64,000 bases of DNA from Anaerolineaceae bacterium (GCA_026708325.1 JAPOVC010000018.1:62001-126000); one strand, 5' to 3'. Shown: positions 1-7,481, numbered from the stretch's first letter. Notes: a model not told the origin generated them from the letters alone. Made by a program: numbers and translations.

Positions 1-731
1 GGATTCCACGCGAAGACTTCCTCGGTCATGGCGTCGTTCTGCAGTTGCGCGTAGAACTTGACGGCCTCAATGGTCTCGGGCGAGTTGAGCACGACGTTTT
101 CGTTCTCGTCCTGCACACTGCCGCCCCAGGACCAGATGGCCGCGCGTGTGGCCATGCGGCTGTCCAGCTCGGGGCTCAGGCCGAGGCCGAGCGGCACGCC
201 GAGGTTGTCCTTGATGTACACGCCGCCGTCATACAGTTCCTGCCAGGTGGAGGGGCCGTCCGGCAACCCCGCCTGTTCCCACAGGCTGGCCTAGTAGTCG
301 CCGGGGTCCGGAATGTAGCCGTGCGTGAAACCGTAGTAGGTGTCGGCCAGCGGCAGAAAGCTTGTCGCCTGGCAATTGGAGGTGCGTTCGCCATGCGCTT
401 CGGCGGCCGCCGCGTTGACGTCGTTGAGCGGGTGCAGGCCCTCGATGAAGGCCGCGGGCGGGAAGGCCATCTCGATCAGGGTGTGGCCTTCACCGGCGTC
501 GATGGCCGCGGAGAGGGCGGCCGGCAATTCGCCGACGGACACGTGGTCGACGGTCACGTTGGCGCCGTTTTCAGTACCCCAGTCCACTGCCCAGCCGTCA
601 AACCATTCGTCGTAGCGGGGCACGAAATGGCTCCATTGCAGAATCGAAATGTCCACCGCGTCCTGGGCCAGCGCTGCCGGCGCGAGGACGAGTACGCTCG
701 CCAGCAACAAGAACACAATTTTGCGCTTCAT
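1..731 (-). pseudogene. ABC transporter solute-binding protein, interrupted by in-frame TAG and cut by window edge
   Basis: The first part (731 down to 291) encodes a signal peptide (MKRKIVFLLLASV then an AQD cleavage region) and the N-lobe of a type-1 extracellular solute-binding protein, probably for a sugar or oligosaccharide. A TAG stop at 291-293 follows GDY. The same frame then continues without a stop to the window edge with family-like sequence (ASLWEQAGLPDG, STWQELYDGG, then VLNSPETIEAVKFY), so one codon interrupts a single gene. The start at 731 is supported by AGGAGG at 737-743; an upstream TTG at 749 lies inside that ribosome-binding site. A possible -10 (TATACG, 759-764) and an inverted repeat lie upstream. 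The stop may be a real nonsense mutation or a base error. The permease genes would be expected beyond base 1. Confidence 0.8.
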
Positions 732-768
732 AAGTAGCCTCCTGTTCAAGCGCCTGTTCGTATACCCG

Positions 769-790
769 GGCCGGGATTTATTGCCCGGCC
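769..790. promoter_or_regulatory. Inverted repeat beside the -10 of the solute-binding protein gene (candidate operator)
   Basis: Perfect 7-base arms GGCCGGG (769-775) and CCCGGCC (784-790) flank an 8-base AT-rich centre. On the minus strand the repeat ends five bases upstream of a TATACG -10 candidate (759-764) that serves the solute-binding gene starting at 731. The position would overlap the spacer and -35 zone, as repressor operators for LacI-type sugar regulators often do. A transcribed hairpin is less likely because the repeat lies upstream of the inferred start of transcription. No regulator gene is visible here. Confidence 0.4.
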
Positions 791-901
791 AGTTCCTGCA
801 AGTGGAATTGTAACGCAGGGCGGGACGCGGCGCATGGAATCGACCGGGGCCTGGTGAGCCAGTCTGGCGGCATCCCGCTTCCCCGTTCTCGCGCCGTCCC
901 T

Positions 902-1187
902 CAGAACAGCCGTTTGGCCAGGCCCGGCGCTCCCTGCTTCCAGGGGACGCGCTGCGTCACGCCGGAAGACGAGGCAAAGCGCTCCAGGTTGGCCACGTAC
1001 CAGTCGTAGTTGCGGATCAGCGCCTCGCGGTTGGAGTAACGCGGTTGCCAGCCCGGCGCGTTTTGCGCTTTCTCGATCGAGACGAAGGAATCGCGCAGCG
1101 CAGTCTCGTAGGCCCAGGGGTAGAGCGGGGAGAGACCTGGACGGTCCGGCAGGCGCAGGGCCCACAAGGCAGGCGCCACCGGCAGCG
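902..1187 (-). pseudogene. Partial 3' duplicate of the adjacent epimerase gene
   Basis: This stretch repeats 1197-1482, the last third of the neighbouring epimerase gene. By direct alignment from 912 I count about 14 mismatches and no gaps over 276 bases. It still reads open from a GTG at 1179 to TGA at 901 (about 92 residues, including NYDWYVANLERFASSSGV) but lacks the Rossmann domain and catalytic residues. It begins directly after the stop codon of the full gene, so it looks like a tandem segmental duplication or the remnant of a second paralogue that lost its 5' end. No promoter or ribosome-binding site is visible, and a function is unlikely. Confidence 0.8.
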
Positions 1188-1195
1188 AGCCGGAT

Positions 1196-2263
1196 TTAGA
1201 AGAATCGTTTGGCCAGGCCCAGCGCCCCCTGCTTCCAGGGGACGCGGTGCGTCACGCCGGAAGAGGAGGCAAAGCGCTCCAGGTTGGCCACGTACCAGTC
1301 GTAGTTGCGGATCAGCGACTCGCGGTTGGAGTAACGCGGTTGCCAGCCCAGCGCGTTTTGCGCTTTCTCGATCGAGACGAAGGAATCGCGCACCGCGGTC
1401 TCGTAGACCCAGGGGTAGAGCGGGGAGAGGCCCAGACGGTCCAGCAGGCGCAGGGCCCACAAGGCCGGCGCCACCGGCAGCGGGATGACGCGTTTGCCAT
1501 GGCCGGCATGGTCCAGCACCGCCTGAAAGTCCTCGCGGAAGCTGCCGAAACGTTCGGCGCCGATGTTGAAGGTCGTGTTCACAGGCTCCGGCGGCAGGGT
1601 CGCGCAAAGCCAGATGGCCTCGCAGAGGTCCTCGACGTCCAGATACTGGTAAAGGTTCGCGCCGCGGCCGGGGATGGGAAAGTGGTGGCCCTCGCGCGCC
1701 CAGTCGTAGAGCAGCGCGAACACGCCCAGGCGTTCCGGCCCGATGAAGGACTTGGGCCTCAGCACGGGCAGGCAAAATCCCTCGCCGCGCGCCTGCTCGC
1801 AGAGGCGCTCGGCCTCGATCTTGGCCTCGCCGTAGGGCCCCACGCCAATCAGTGCGTCGGCTTCGCTCAGGGGATGGTGGTCCGGTACGCCGTAGACGGC
1901 GGTGGAGGAGATATGAATCAGGCGCGCGACATCGGCGGCGCGCGCGGCGGCGATGACCTGACGCGTGCCCTCCACCTCGGTCGAAAAAATATCCTCCCGA
2001 CTGTAGAGCGGCAGGGCCGCCGCACTGTGCACGACGACATCGACGTCGCGCATGGCCCGGTCCAGCGTCGCGCGCTCGCGGACATCGCCGCGCACATGGC
2101 GTACCCGATCGCGCTCCGGGTAGTCGAATTCCAGCAGGTCCAGCGTGGTCACTCGTTCGCCGCGCGCCAGCAGGAGGCGCGCCAGGTTGATGCCCAGAAA
2201 GCCCGCGCCACCCGTGATTAGCCAGGACCGACCGGCCACCGGCGACTCCCCTGTCTTTCGCAT
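1196..2263 (-). CDS. NAD-dependent epimerase/dehydratase (extended SDR)
   Basis: An extended short-chain dehydrogenase of about 355 residues. It has the N-terminal nucleotide-binding glycine motif GGAGFLG, the HSAAALP segment, the ISSTAVYG active-site strand with catalytic S/T, and PYGEAK as the YxxxK pair. This fits nucleotide-sugar epimerases or 3-beta-HSD-like enzymes, and the substrate cannot be read from sequence. The ATG at 2263 (MRKTGESPVAG) is preferred: an extended -10 (TGCTACAAT, 2274-2282) lies 10 bases upstream, which excludes the more upstream ATG and TTG starts and predicts a nearly leaderless mRNA. The 3' third is duplicated downstream at 902-1187. Confidence 0.85.
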   Translation of the reverse strand: MRKTGESPVAGRSWLITGGAGFLGINLARLLLARGERVTTLDLLEFDYPERDRVRHVRGDVRERATLDRAMRDVDVVVHSAAALPLYSREDIFSTEVEGTRQVIAAARAADVARLIHISSTAVYGVPDHHPLSEADALIGVGPYGEAKIEAERLCEQARGEGFCLPVLRPKSFIGPERLGVFALLYDWAREGHHFPIPGRGANLYQYLDVEDLCEAIWLCATLPPEPVNTTFNIGAERFGSFREDFQAVLDHAGHGKRVIPLPVAPALWALRLLDRLGLSPLYPWVYETAVRDSFVSIEKAQNALGWQPRYSNRESLIRNYDWYVANLERFASSSGVTHRVPWKQGALGLAKRFF

Positions 2264-2273
2264 AAGCGGCGGC

Positions 2274-2282
2274 ATTGTAGCA
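2274..2282 (-). promoter_or_regulatory. Extended -10 promoter of the epimerase gene
   Basis: The minus strand reads TGCTACAAT here, an extended -10 (TGn plus TACAAT). The ATG at 2263 follows after 10 bases, so transcription would begin about 3-4 bases before the start codon. No Shine-Dalgarno sequence is present, consistent with a leaderless or nearly leaderless transcript. No good -35 box is seen. Confidence 0.45.
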
Positions 2283-2329
2283 CAGGGGTAGTGGTCGGGA
2301 GATTGAGGCAAGGCACCATAAATTCACGC

Positions 2330-2357
2330 TTGACTCGACCCGCCCCCTGCGTATACC
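2330..2357 (+). promoter_or_regulatory. rho promoter (TTGACT-N16-TATACC)
   Basis: A -35 box TTGACT (2330-2335) and a -10 box TATACC (2352-2357) are separated by 16 bases. Transcription would start near 2364, giving a leader of about 170 bases before the rho ATG at 2533. It is one of the best vegetative-type promoters in the window. The long leader suggests regulation after initiation. Confidence 0.65.
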
Positions 2358-2436
2358 ATGGTGGTGAGGCAGTGACCGCTGCCTGTTTCCCCGCGACAAG
2401 CGACGTTTTTCACCAGGCTTGAACAAAACATTAGGC

Positions 2437-2529
2437 ATGACCCCGTACGACGGGCCTGCACCCGTATCCGCGACCGGAATCAATAGCCGCCTGCCGCATT
2501 TCGCCGCAGCGCTGTCAGGAACAGGTTGA
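2437..2529 (+). CDS. Short leader ORF upstream of rho (30 codons)
   Basis: An ATG at 2437 opens a 30-codon frame (MTPYDGPAPVSATGINSRLP and onward) ending in TGA at 2527-2529, three bases before the rho start codon. Its ribosome-binding site is weak (TTAGG close to the ATG). A small hairpin, CCCGT-ACG-ACGGG, sits at its beginning. E. coli also has a short leader ORF (rhoL) before rho and autoregulates rho by early termination in the leader, so the position is suggestive; the peptide sequence itself is not recognised. It may be a chance ORF. Confidence 0.3.
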   Translation: MTPYDGPAPVSATGINSRLPHFAAALSGTG

Positions 2530-2532
2530 CTC

Positions 2533-3834
2533 ATGGACATTGCACAGCTTGACAAAAAGAACCTCGGGGAATTGCGCAAGATTGCGCGCAAATCCGAAAT
2601 CAACGGCTTCAGCCGCCTCAAGAAACCGGACCTGATACTTTCATTGCTGCGCCACGAGGCCGAAAAGCGCGGCCACCGCCTGCGCGGCGGCGTGCTGGAC
2701 AGCGTCGACGACGGCATCAACTTCCTGCGCGCCGAGAAGTATCTGCCCGGCCCCAATGACGTCTACGTCAGCCAGACGCAGATCCGTCGCTTCGGGCTCC
2801 GCGCCGGCGACATGGTCATCGGTCAGGTGCGTTCCCCGCGCGACAACGAGAAGTATCACAGCCTGCTGCGGGTCGAGGCCGTCAATGGCATGAACCCGGA
2901 AAAGGCCCGCCATCGCGCCCGCTTCGAACACCTCACGCCGATATTTCCGGAAGTCCGCTTCAATCTGGAGACCAACCCGCGCATCCTTTCCACGCGCCTG
3001 ATCAATCTCATTGCCCCCATCGGGCGCGGCCAGCGCGGCCTCATCGTCTCGCCGCCCAAGGCCGGCAAGACCACCGTGCTCAAGGAAGTGGCCAACGCCA
3101 TCAGCCAAAACTATCCCGACGTCCACCTCATGACCGTGCTCATCGGCGAGCGGCCGGAAGAAGTCACCGACATGGACCGCTCGGTCGATGCGGAAGTCAT
3201 CGCCTCCACTTTCGATGATCCGGTGCAACATCACGTCAAGGTGGCCGAGATGGCCCTCGCGCGCGCCCGCCGCCTGGTGGAGAGCAAGCGCCACGTGGTC
3301 ATCCTGCTCGACAGCATCACCCGCCTGGCGCGCGCCTACAACCTGGTGGTGCCGACCAGCGGCCGCACGCTATCCGGCGGCCTCGATCCCTCGGCGGTGC
3401 ATCCGCCCAAGCGCATATTCGGCGCCGCCCGCAACGTCGAGGAAGGCGGCAGCCTGACCATCATCGCCACCTGTCTCATCAACACCGGCAGCAAGATGGA
3501 TGACGTCATCTACGAGGAATTCAAGGGAACCGGCAACATGGAACTGCACCTCAGCCGCAAGCTGCAGGAGCGCCGGGTCTTCCCCGCCTTTGACATCGAA
3601 CAGTCCTCCACGCGTCGCGAGGAACTGCTGCTCGGGCCCGACCTGACCCAGCGCGTCTACACCCTGCGCCGCATGATTTCGCACCTCGCCGATGACGACA
3701 ACGTCACCTACGCGAACGCCTACGAGCAATTGCTGAACCAGTTCCGCCGCAGCGACAGCAACGAGGAATTTCTCGATTCGCTGCCGGGCTCGGGCGCGCC
3801 CGTCAATAACAACCGCAGTCGTCGTTTCGCCTGA
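2533..3834 (+). CDS. rho: Transcription termination factor Rho
   Basis: A 433-residue hexameric RNA-dependent ATPase that ends transcription at rut sites. Domain order is a Rho N-terminal helical domain (about 5-45), a cold-shock-like RNA-binding domain (about 50-118) and a RecA-type ATPase. The Walker A motif PPKAGKTT is at 174-181, followed by [23 protein letters not shown] (Walker B and Q-loop region) and the GGLDPSA and [11 protein letters not shown] segments. The length is normal for compact Rho proteins, without the large N-terminal insert seen in Actinobacteria. The ATG at 2533 follows AGGAACAGG. The 3' end overlaps the convergent acetyltransferase gene by 32 bases. Efficient Rho would fit the scarcity of intrinsic terminators in this window. 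Confidence 0.97.
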   Translation: MDIAQLDKKNLGELRKIARKSEINGFSRLKKPDLILSLLRHEAEKRGHRLRGGVLDSVDDGINFLRAEKYLPGPNDVYVSQTQIRRFGLRAGDMVIGQVRSPRDNEKYHSLLRVEAVNGMNPEKARHRARFEHLTPIFPEVRFNLETNPRILSTRLINLIAPIGRGQRGLIVSPPKAGKTTVLKEVANAISQNYPDVHLMTVLIGERPEEVTDMDRSVDAEVIASTFDDPVQHHVKVAEMALARARRLVESKRHVVILLDSITRLARAYNLVVPTSGRTLSGGLDPSAVHPPKRIFGAARNVEEGGSLTIIATCLINTGSKMDDVIYEEFKGTGNMELHLSRKLQERRVFPAFDIEQSSTRREELLLGPDLTQRVYTLRRMISHLADDDNVTYANAYEQLLNQFRRSDSNEEFLDSLPGSGAPVNNNRSRRFA

Positions 3835-4606
3835 CAGCCGACGGCGGCGTGGCTATCCCGAAGTACTTCTGCAACAACTGTTGAAACCCGGCCTCGTCGG
3901 CAAGGTCCTGTTCCTGGCGCTCGCCGTTTTCCGTCACAATGAATCTTCGGTCGCCGAGGGTGATGCGTCCCGTCGGCGTGGCGAGGGAACAGACGCGCTG
4001 CTGCGTGAAATTTGAATCCGGCGAGCGCTGGTGGTACTCGCAGCCCGGCGTGAAGTCCCGCAGTTGCCGCGGCTGAAGCCGAAAGCGGTACTCTGCTTGC
4101 CAGTCACCGCCTGCCGTACGGCTGGAGTGGACCCCCTCGCAGCCGTCGTGCTGCACCCGCCAGGTCCCTTCCGGTCGCTCCTGCGCGCCCGCTTCATCCA
4201 GCAGTAGCGGTTCGCGGAAGCTCTCGCCGAAGCCCACGTCCGCCAGCCAGCGTTGCTCCAGCGTGACCAGCAGGACCAGATGGTCCCAGGGCCTGCCGGT
4301 TTCCCAGGTTTTCGCCTGCACGCGCGCCTCCAGCAGGTCGACCTGAAAGCCCAGCGCGCGCAACACGGCCGCAAACAGCCCGTTCTGCTCGTAGCAGAAT
4401 CCGCCGCGCCGCTGCGTCACGATCTTGTCGAACAGCCGCGTCTCGTCCAGCGCAATCGGCCGGCCCCAGTGGATGTCGAGGTTCTCGAAGGGAATCGCCA
4501 GCAGGTGGGCGCGGTGCAGCCGCTTCAGCGTGGCCAGCGTCGCCGGCAGCGGGCCGGCGTCCCCGATGCGCGCGCAGTAGGCCGGGATGTCGATGCCGGG
4601 TGCCAT
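3803..4606 (-). CDS. nat: Arylamine N-acetyltransferase
   Basis: A 267-residue enzyme that moves an acetyl group from acetyl-CoA to arylamines or hydrazines. The catalytic cysteine lies in RRGGFCYEQNGLF (C71 counting from the chosen Met), with histidine in WDHLVLLV and aspartate in ADVGFGES completing the Cys-His-Asp triad. AIPFENLDIHWG is a further family signature. The start at 4606 is chosen because family members begin close to the YCARIG helix and because a CATACT -10 candidate ends six bases upstream, implying a leaderless mRNA; no Shine-Dalgarno sequence is visible. The stop lies inside the last codons of rho (32-base tail-to-tail overlap). Confidence 0.92.
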   Translation of the reverse strand: MAPGIDIPAYCARIGDAGPLPATLATLKRLHRAHLLAIPFENLDIHWGRPIALDETRLFDKIVTQRRGGFCYEQNGLFAAVLRALGFQVDLLEARVQAKTWETGRPWDHLVLLVTLEQRWLADVGFGESFREPLLLDEAGAQERPEGTWRVQHDGCEGVHSSRTAGGDWQAEYRFRLQPRQLRDFTPGCEYHQRSPDSNFTQQRVCSLATPTGRITLGDRRFIVTENGERQEQDLADEAGFQQLLQKYFGIATPPSAVRRNDDCGCY

Positions 4607-4612
4607 GGCAAC

Positions 4613-4618
4613 AGTATG
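4613..4618 (-). promoter_or_regulatory. -10 box of the N-acetyltransferase gene
   Basis: CATACT on the minus strand is six bases upstream of the ATG at 4606. Transcription would then start at or next to the A of the start codon, predicting a leaderless transcript. No convincing -35 box is seen. Confidence 0.35.
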
Positions 4619-4671
4619 GCGCATGTGCCGCGGCTTTGCCCGCCCGGTCGACATACCGCGGACACCTGTAC

Positions 4672-4921
4672 GGGCCGCGAGGGCACCAGCCCGAAGCATC
4701 CCGCAGGGGCGACTTATCAAGTCGGCCGCGCCCCCGACATTTCACAGGTGGGCGACATGATATGTCGCCCGTACAACAGCCTGCAATCCGCGCGGGGGTA
4801 GCGAAAGCGCAAGCTCGAAGCATCCCGCAGGGGCCGCGAGGGCCCCAGCTCGAAGCATCCCCCAGGGACGACTTGTCAAGTCGCCCGCCTCGTCGCCCCT
4901 ACGGCACAGGTCGGACGCGGT
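4672..4921. repeat. Cluster of short palindromic repeats (GCGAC-type REP-like modules)
   Basis: This gap holds several modules that recur across the window. Examples are GACTTATCAAGTC near 4711, GGGCGACATGATATGTCGCCC at 4749-4769 (near-perfect palindrome) and GACTTGTCAAGTCGCCCGCC near 4872. They are mixed with two copies of AGCTCGAAGCATCCC linked to GCAGGGG. The same building blocks reappear at 12.3-12.9, 16.85-16.98, 27.4-27.9, 29.1 and 50.4-50.6 kb. Reading frames through them are chance ORFs. Confidence 0.8.
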
Positions 4922-4963
4922 ACAGGGTTTGAGGTGAGGGCGGTCCGGAACGCCGCAGGTTGG

Positions 4964-5123
4964 CCCTCACCCTAAATCCTTTCCCGCTAAGTCGCGGGAG
5001 CCCTTCCCTCAGGGAGATCGGGAGAGTAACTGGAGCAACCCCTGTGTGGCTAAAGCCCCTCTCCCTGAGGGAGAGGGGTTTGGGGTGAGGGCGAGAACCC
5101 GGGTGAACGCCTCGCAGCCTTAC
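4964..5123. repeat. CCCTCTCCCTGAGGGAGAGGG-type repeat element
   Basis: An element of about 160 bases made of CCCTCACCCTAAATCC, a GTCGCGGGAGCCCTTCC arm, and the palindrome CCCTCTCCCTGAGGGAGAGG near 5058, ending in GGTGAGGGCGAGAACCCGGG and a GCAGCCTTA tail. The same module order occurs in inverted orientation at 12395-12530 and again at 27675-27840. It is non-coding, and the palindromes could form hairpins in RNA. It sits between nat and efp, just ahead of the efp promoter. Confidence 0.8.
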
Positions 5124-5181
5124 CCCACCGCCCGCGCCGCCGGCACGGCTGCGGTGCCCCTGCAAGCCCTGCGGCCACTCT

Positions 5182-5189
5182 GCTATACT
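5182..5189 (+). promoter_or_regulatory. efp promoter (-10 TATACT)
   Basis: GCTATACTGG occurs here with TATACT at 5184-5189. The core is identical to -10 boxes upstream of the MutS-like gene, the site-2 protease, the DFR-like reductase and tRNA-Cys. The start codon is 37 bases downstream of the box. The -35 is weak. Confidence 0.5.
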
Positions 5190-5225
5190 GGCCGTCGCAA
5201 ATCAGATCGAAGAGCGGGAACCACC

Positions 5226-5786
5226 ATGGCGATTGACGTCAACCAGCTCCGCCGGGGCACCACCTACAGCGAGGACGGCGAACTCTTCCGGGTGCTCAAT
5301 TACTCGCACAACAAGACCGGCCGCGGCGGGGCCACCATCCGCGTACTGGTGCGCAACCTGCGCAGCGGCGCCCAGGTCGAGCGCACCTACAATTCCGGCC
5401 GCCGCGTCGATGACATCCGCGTCGAGGCCTTCGAGGTCGAATACCTCTACGATGATGGCGAGTTTCTGACCTTCATGGACACGCAGACCTGGGACCAGCC
5501 GCAGATGAACCGCGCCATCTTCGGCGACGACGTACGCTTCCTCAAGGCCAACCTGCCCGTCAAGCTGCTGCGCTATGGCGAGGAAGTCATTGACTACGAG
5601 TTGCCCGGCAGCGTCGATTTCGAGGTCGCTGACAGCGAGGTGGCCGTCGCCGGCGACACCGCCAACAACCCCACCAAACTGGTCACCATTGAGACCGGTT
5701 TGCAGGTTCGCGTGCCGCTCTTCGTCAACGTGGGCGATACCATCCGCGTCAAGACCGAGGACGGCAGTTACGTCACGCGCGTCTGA
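5226..5786 (+). CDS. efp: Translation elongation factor P
   Basis: A 186-residue factor that rescues ribosomes stalled at polyproline stretches. It has the three usual parts: a KOW-like N-terminal domain (about 1-65), a central OB domain, and a C-terminal OB domain with the signature DTANNPTKLVTIETG and the ending VPLFVNVGD. The loop tip reads NKTGRGGAT, so the residue matching the modified lysine of E. coli EF-P (K34) is arginine (R33). Arginine-type EF-P is known from proteobacteria, where EarP rhamnosylates it; no earP is seen here. The ATG at 5226 is chosen because the longer frame upstream runs through repeats and the promoter. The gene overlaps the convergent SDR gene by 14 bases. Confidence 0.96.
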   Translation: MAIDVNQLRRGTTYSEDGELFRVLNYSHNKTGRGGATIRVLVRNLRSGAQVERTYNSGRRVDDIRVEAFEVEYLYDDGEFLTFMDTQTWDQPQMNRAIFGDDVRFLKANLPVKLLRYGEEVIDYELPGSVDFEVADSEVAVAGDTANNPTKLVTIETGLQVRVPLFVNVGDTIRVKTEDGSYVTRV

Positions 5787-6531
5787 TGCCCAGGTGCTCG
5801 CCGCCGTTGACGCGAATCGCCTCGCCGCTGACGTAGTCCGCGCCCGCCAGAAAACGCACCGCCAGCGCCACGTCCTTCGCCGAACCGCTGCGCCCCAGCG
5901 GCGTCGCCGCGGTCACCGCCTGCCAACGCTCCGCGCTCATGCCCGCCGAGGGCAATACCGGCCCCGGGATGACGGCGTTGACGCGGATCTCCGGCGCCAG
6001 TTCCAGCGCGCTCACCTGGGTCAGGGCCCATAGCGCGGCCTTGCTGACGCCGTGGTGCGCGTAGGCCTGCCAGGGGCCGTCCACGCCGCGATCGAGAATG
6101 TTGATGATGACGCCGCCCGCCGGCTGCTGCGCCCGCATCCGCCGCGCCGCGGCCTGGGTGCAGAGGAAGGGCGCGCGCAGATTGACGGCCATGACGCGTT
6201 CCCAGTCCTCCAGGCTGACCTCCTGCAGACGGCGCTGCTGAAAAAGGGCGGCGCTGTTGACCAGGATGTCGAGGCGGCCGAAGTGACGCTCCAGCCCGGC
6301 GAACAGGTCCTCGACGCCCGCCGCGTCGCCGAGGTCGGCCTGTTGCGCCGCCGCCCGCACCCCCTGCGCGCGAATGGCGCCCAGCGTCGTCTCGACGCTG
6401 GCGGGATCGCTGCTGTGGTAGTGGATGAGGACATCGGCGCCGCCGGCCGCCAGTTCCAGCGCGATCGCCTCGCCGACGCGTTTGGCGCCGCCGGTGACCA
6501 GCGCGACCTGGCCGGCCAGCGCCGGGGTCAT
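5773..6531 (-). CDS. SDR-family oxidoreductase (pteridine-reductase-like), last gene of the cox operon
   Basis: A classical short-chain dehydrogenase of 252 residues. It has TGGAKRVG as the cofactor motif (arginine suggests NADPH), DILVNSAALF, NILDRG, and the C-terminal VNAVIPGPVLPSAG, which resembles pteridine reductase or FolM-like enzymes. The catalytic YxxxK position reads HGVSK: histidine stands where tyrosine is normal, with a tyrosine two residues earlier (AYAHHGVSK). The start codon overlaps the coxD stop in an ATGA, so it is likely translationally coupled to the oxidase operon. The 3' end overlaps efp by 14 bases. The activity and substrate are uncertain because of the altered active site. 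Confidence 0.85.
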   Translation of the reverse strand: MTPALAGQVALVTGGAKRVGEAIALELAAGGADVLIHYHSSDPASVETTLGAIRAQGVRAAAQQADLGDAAGVEDLFAGLERHFGRLDILVNSAALFQQRRLQEVSLEDWERVMAVNLRAPFLCTQAAARRMRAQQPAGGVIINILDRGVDGPWQAYAHHGVSKAALWALTQVSALELAPEIRVNAVIPGPVLPSAGMSAERWQAVTAATPLGRSGSAKDVALAVRFLAGADYVSGEAIRVNGGEHLGIRRA

Positions 6532-6878
6532 GTGTAGCCGGTGGGCGGGGCCGCCAGCAGGTAAAGCATGGCCGCCAGCGCGATCAGCAGCGGCAGGATC
6601 AACACCCAGGTGAAAAGGCGACTGTCCGTCTTCAGGTGCATGTAGTACATCACCACCAGCGTGGCCTTGATGACCGCGAAGGCCAGCAGCAGCGGGATCA
6701 GCAGCACGCCCTCCGGCAGGCCGCCGATGAGGATCTCAATCACCGTCGCCACGGCCAGCAGGCCGAAAACGACCGTATAGATGCCGCCCTGGACTGTGAT
6801 TTCGCGACCGAAGACGGTGGTGGTGTCGCTGAGGAAGGCGTCGTGCGCGTCGTGTGAGCCCTGCTGTTCGTCCGTCAT
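6528..6878 (-). CDS. coxD: Cytochrome c oxidase subunit IV (prokaryotic type)
   Basis: A 116-residue protein with three predicted membrane helices (about 31-50, 56-78 and 86-108) and an N-terminal soluble stretch rich in His and Asp. The sequence ATLVVMYYMHLK followed by a charged turn is the usual mark of the small subunit IV of caa3/bo3-type oxidases. It follows coxC by nine bases with GAGGG upstream of its ATG, and its stop overlaps the SDR start. It probably helps assemble or stabilise the oxidase in the cytoplasmic membrane. Confidence 0.9.
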   Translation of the reverse strand: MTDEQQGSHDAHDAFLSDTTTVFGREITVQGGIYTVVFGLLAVATVIEILIGGLPEGVLLIPLLLAFAVIKATLVVMYYMHLKTDSRLFTWVLILPLLIALAAMLYLLAAPPTGYT

Positions 6879-6887
6879 CAGCCGCCC

Positions 6888-7481
6888 TCAGATCAGGTAA
6901 ATGATGGTGAAGAGGAAGATCCAGACGACATCGACGAAGTGCCAGTACAGGCCGAAGATCTCGATGCCAAGGAAATTGCGCGCGTTATACACGCCCTTGC
7001 GCGCCTGCTTCATGACGTACAGCGCCCAGAGCACGCCGACGATGACGTGCGCGCCATGGAAGGCCGTCGGCGCGTAGAAGCGCATACCGTATTCGTTGCC
7101 CAGATGAATGCCGGCGTGGCCCAGTTCGGTGTATTCCACGCCCTGCAGGGCGACGAAGATGGTCCCCAGCAGGGCCGTCAGCCCGATCCAGCGCACCGTG
7201 CCCTGCGGGTTGTCCTTCTGCGCCTCGCGCAGGCCCAGCACCATGGCCCAACTGCTGGCCAGCAGCAGGAAGGTGTTGATGCTCACCAGGGTCAGGCCCA
7301 GTTCCTCCTGCACGTGCTGCACCGACTCGGCGTTGTTCAGGCGGTAGACGGCGTAGACGGCGATCAGGGTGCCGAAGATGACCACTTCCGAGGCAAGGTA
7401 GAGCCACATGCCCAGCTTGTAGTTGTCGATGGTCTCCGCCGAGGGTGCCGCCGGCCCGTGATCCAGGGTCGCTTCGCTCAT
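6888..7481 (-). CDS. coxC: Cytochrome c oxidase subunit III
   Basis: A 197-residue five-helix subunit III of the caa3 type. Marks are LGMWLYLASEVVIFGTL near the start, GVEYTEL, AFHGAHVIVGV and a final GLYWHFVDVVWIFLFTIIYL. The start has GAGGAAG upstream. It follows the unknown membrane gene by 12 bases. A second, more divergent subunit III-like protein is encoded earlier in the same operon (8747-9313). Confidence 0.95.
   Translation of the reverse strand: MSEATLDHGPAAPSAETIDNYKLGMWLYLASEVVIFGTLIAVYAVYRLNNAESVQHVQEELGLTLVSINTFLLLASSWAMVLGLREAQKDNPQGTVRWIGLTALLGTIFVALQGVEYTELGHAGIHLGNEYGMRFYAPTAFHGAHVIVGVLWALYVMKQARKGVYNARNFLGIEIFGLYWHFVDVVWIFLFTIIYLI

Noticed and set aside
750-900. Additional gene between the solute-binding protein and the epimerase relic
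   Set aside because: Only promoter-like elements and the inverted repeat are visible; the frames here have no recognisable protein features.
1017-2756. A 579-codon minus-strand frame across the epimerase and rho start
   Set aside because: It crosses the rho promoter and coding start and overlaps the epimerase in another frame, with no family-like sequence.
4600-4932. Open frames through the repeat clusters (also at 12282-12485, 12595-12891, 27561-27863)
   Set aside because: They consist of the palindromic repeat modules read in frame; the same peptide pieces recur wherever the modules occur.
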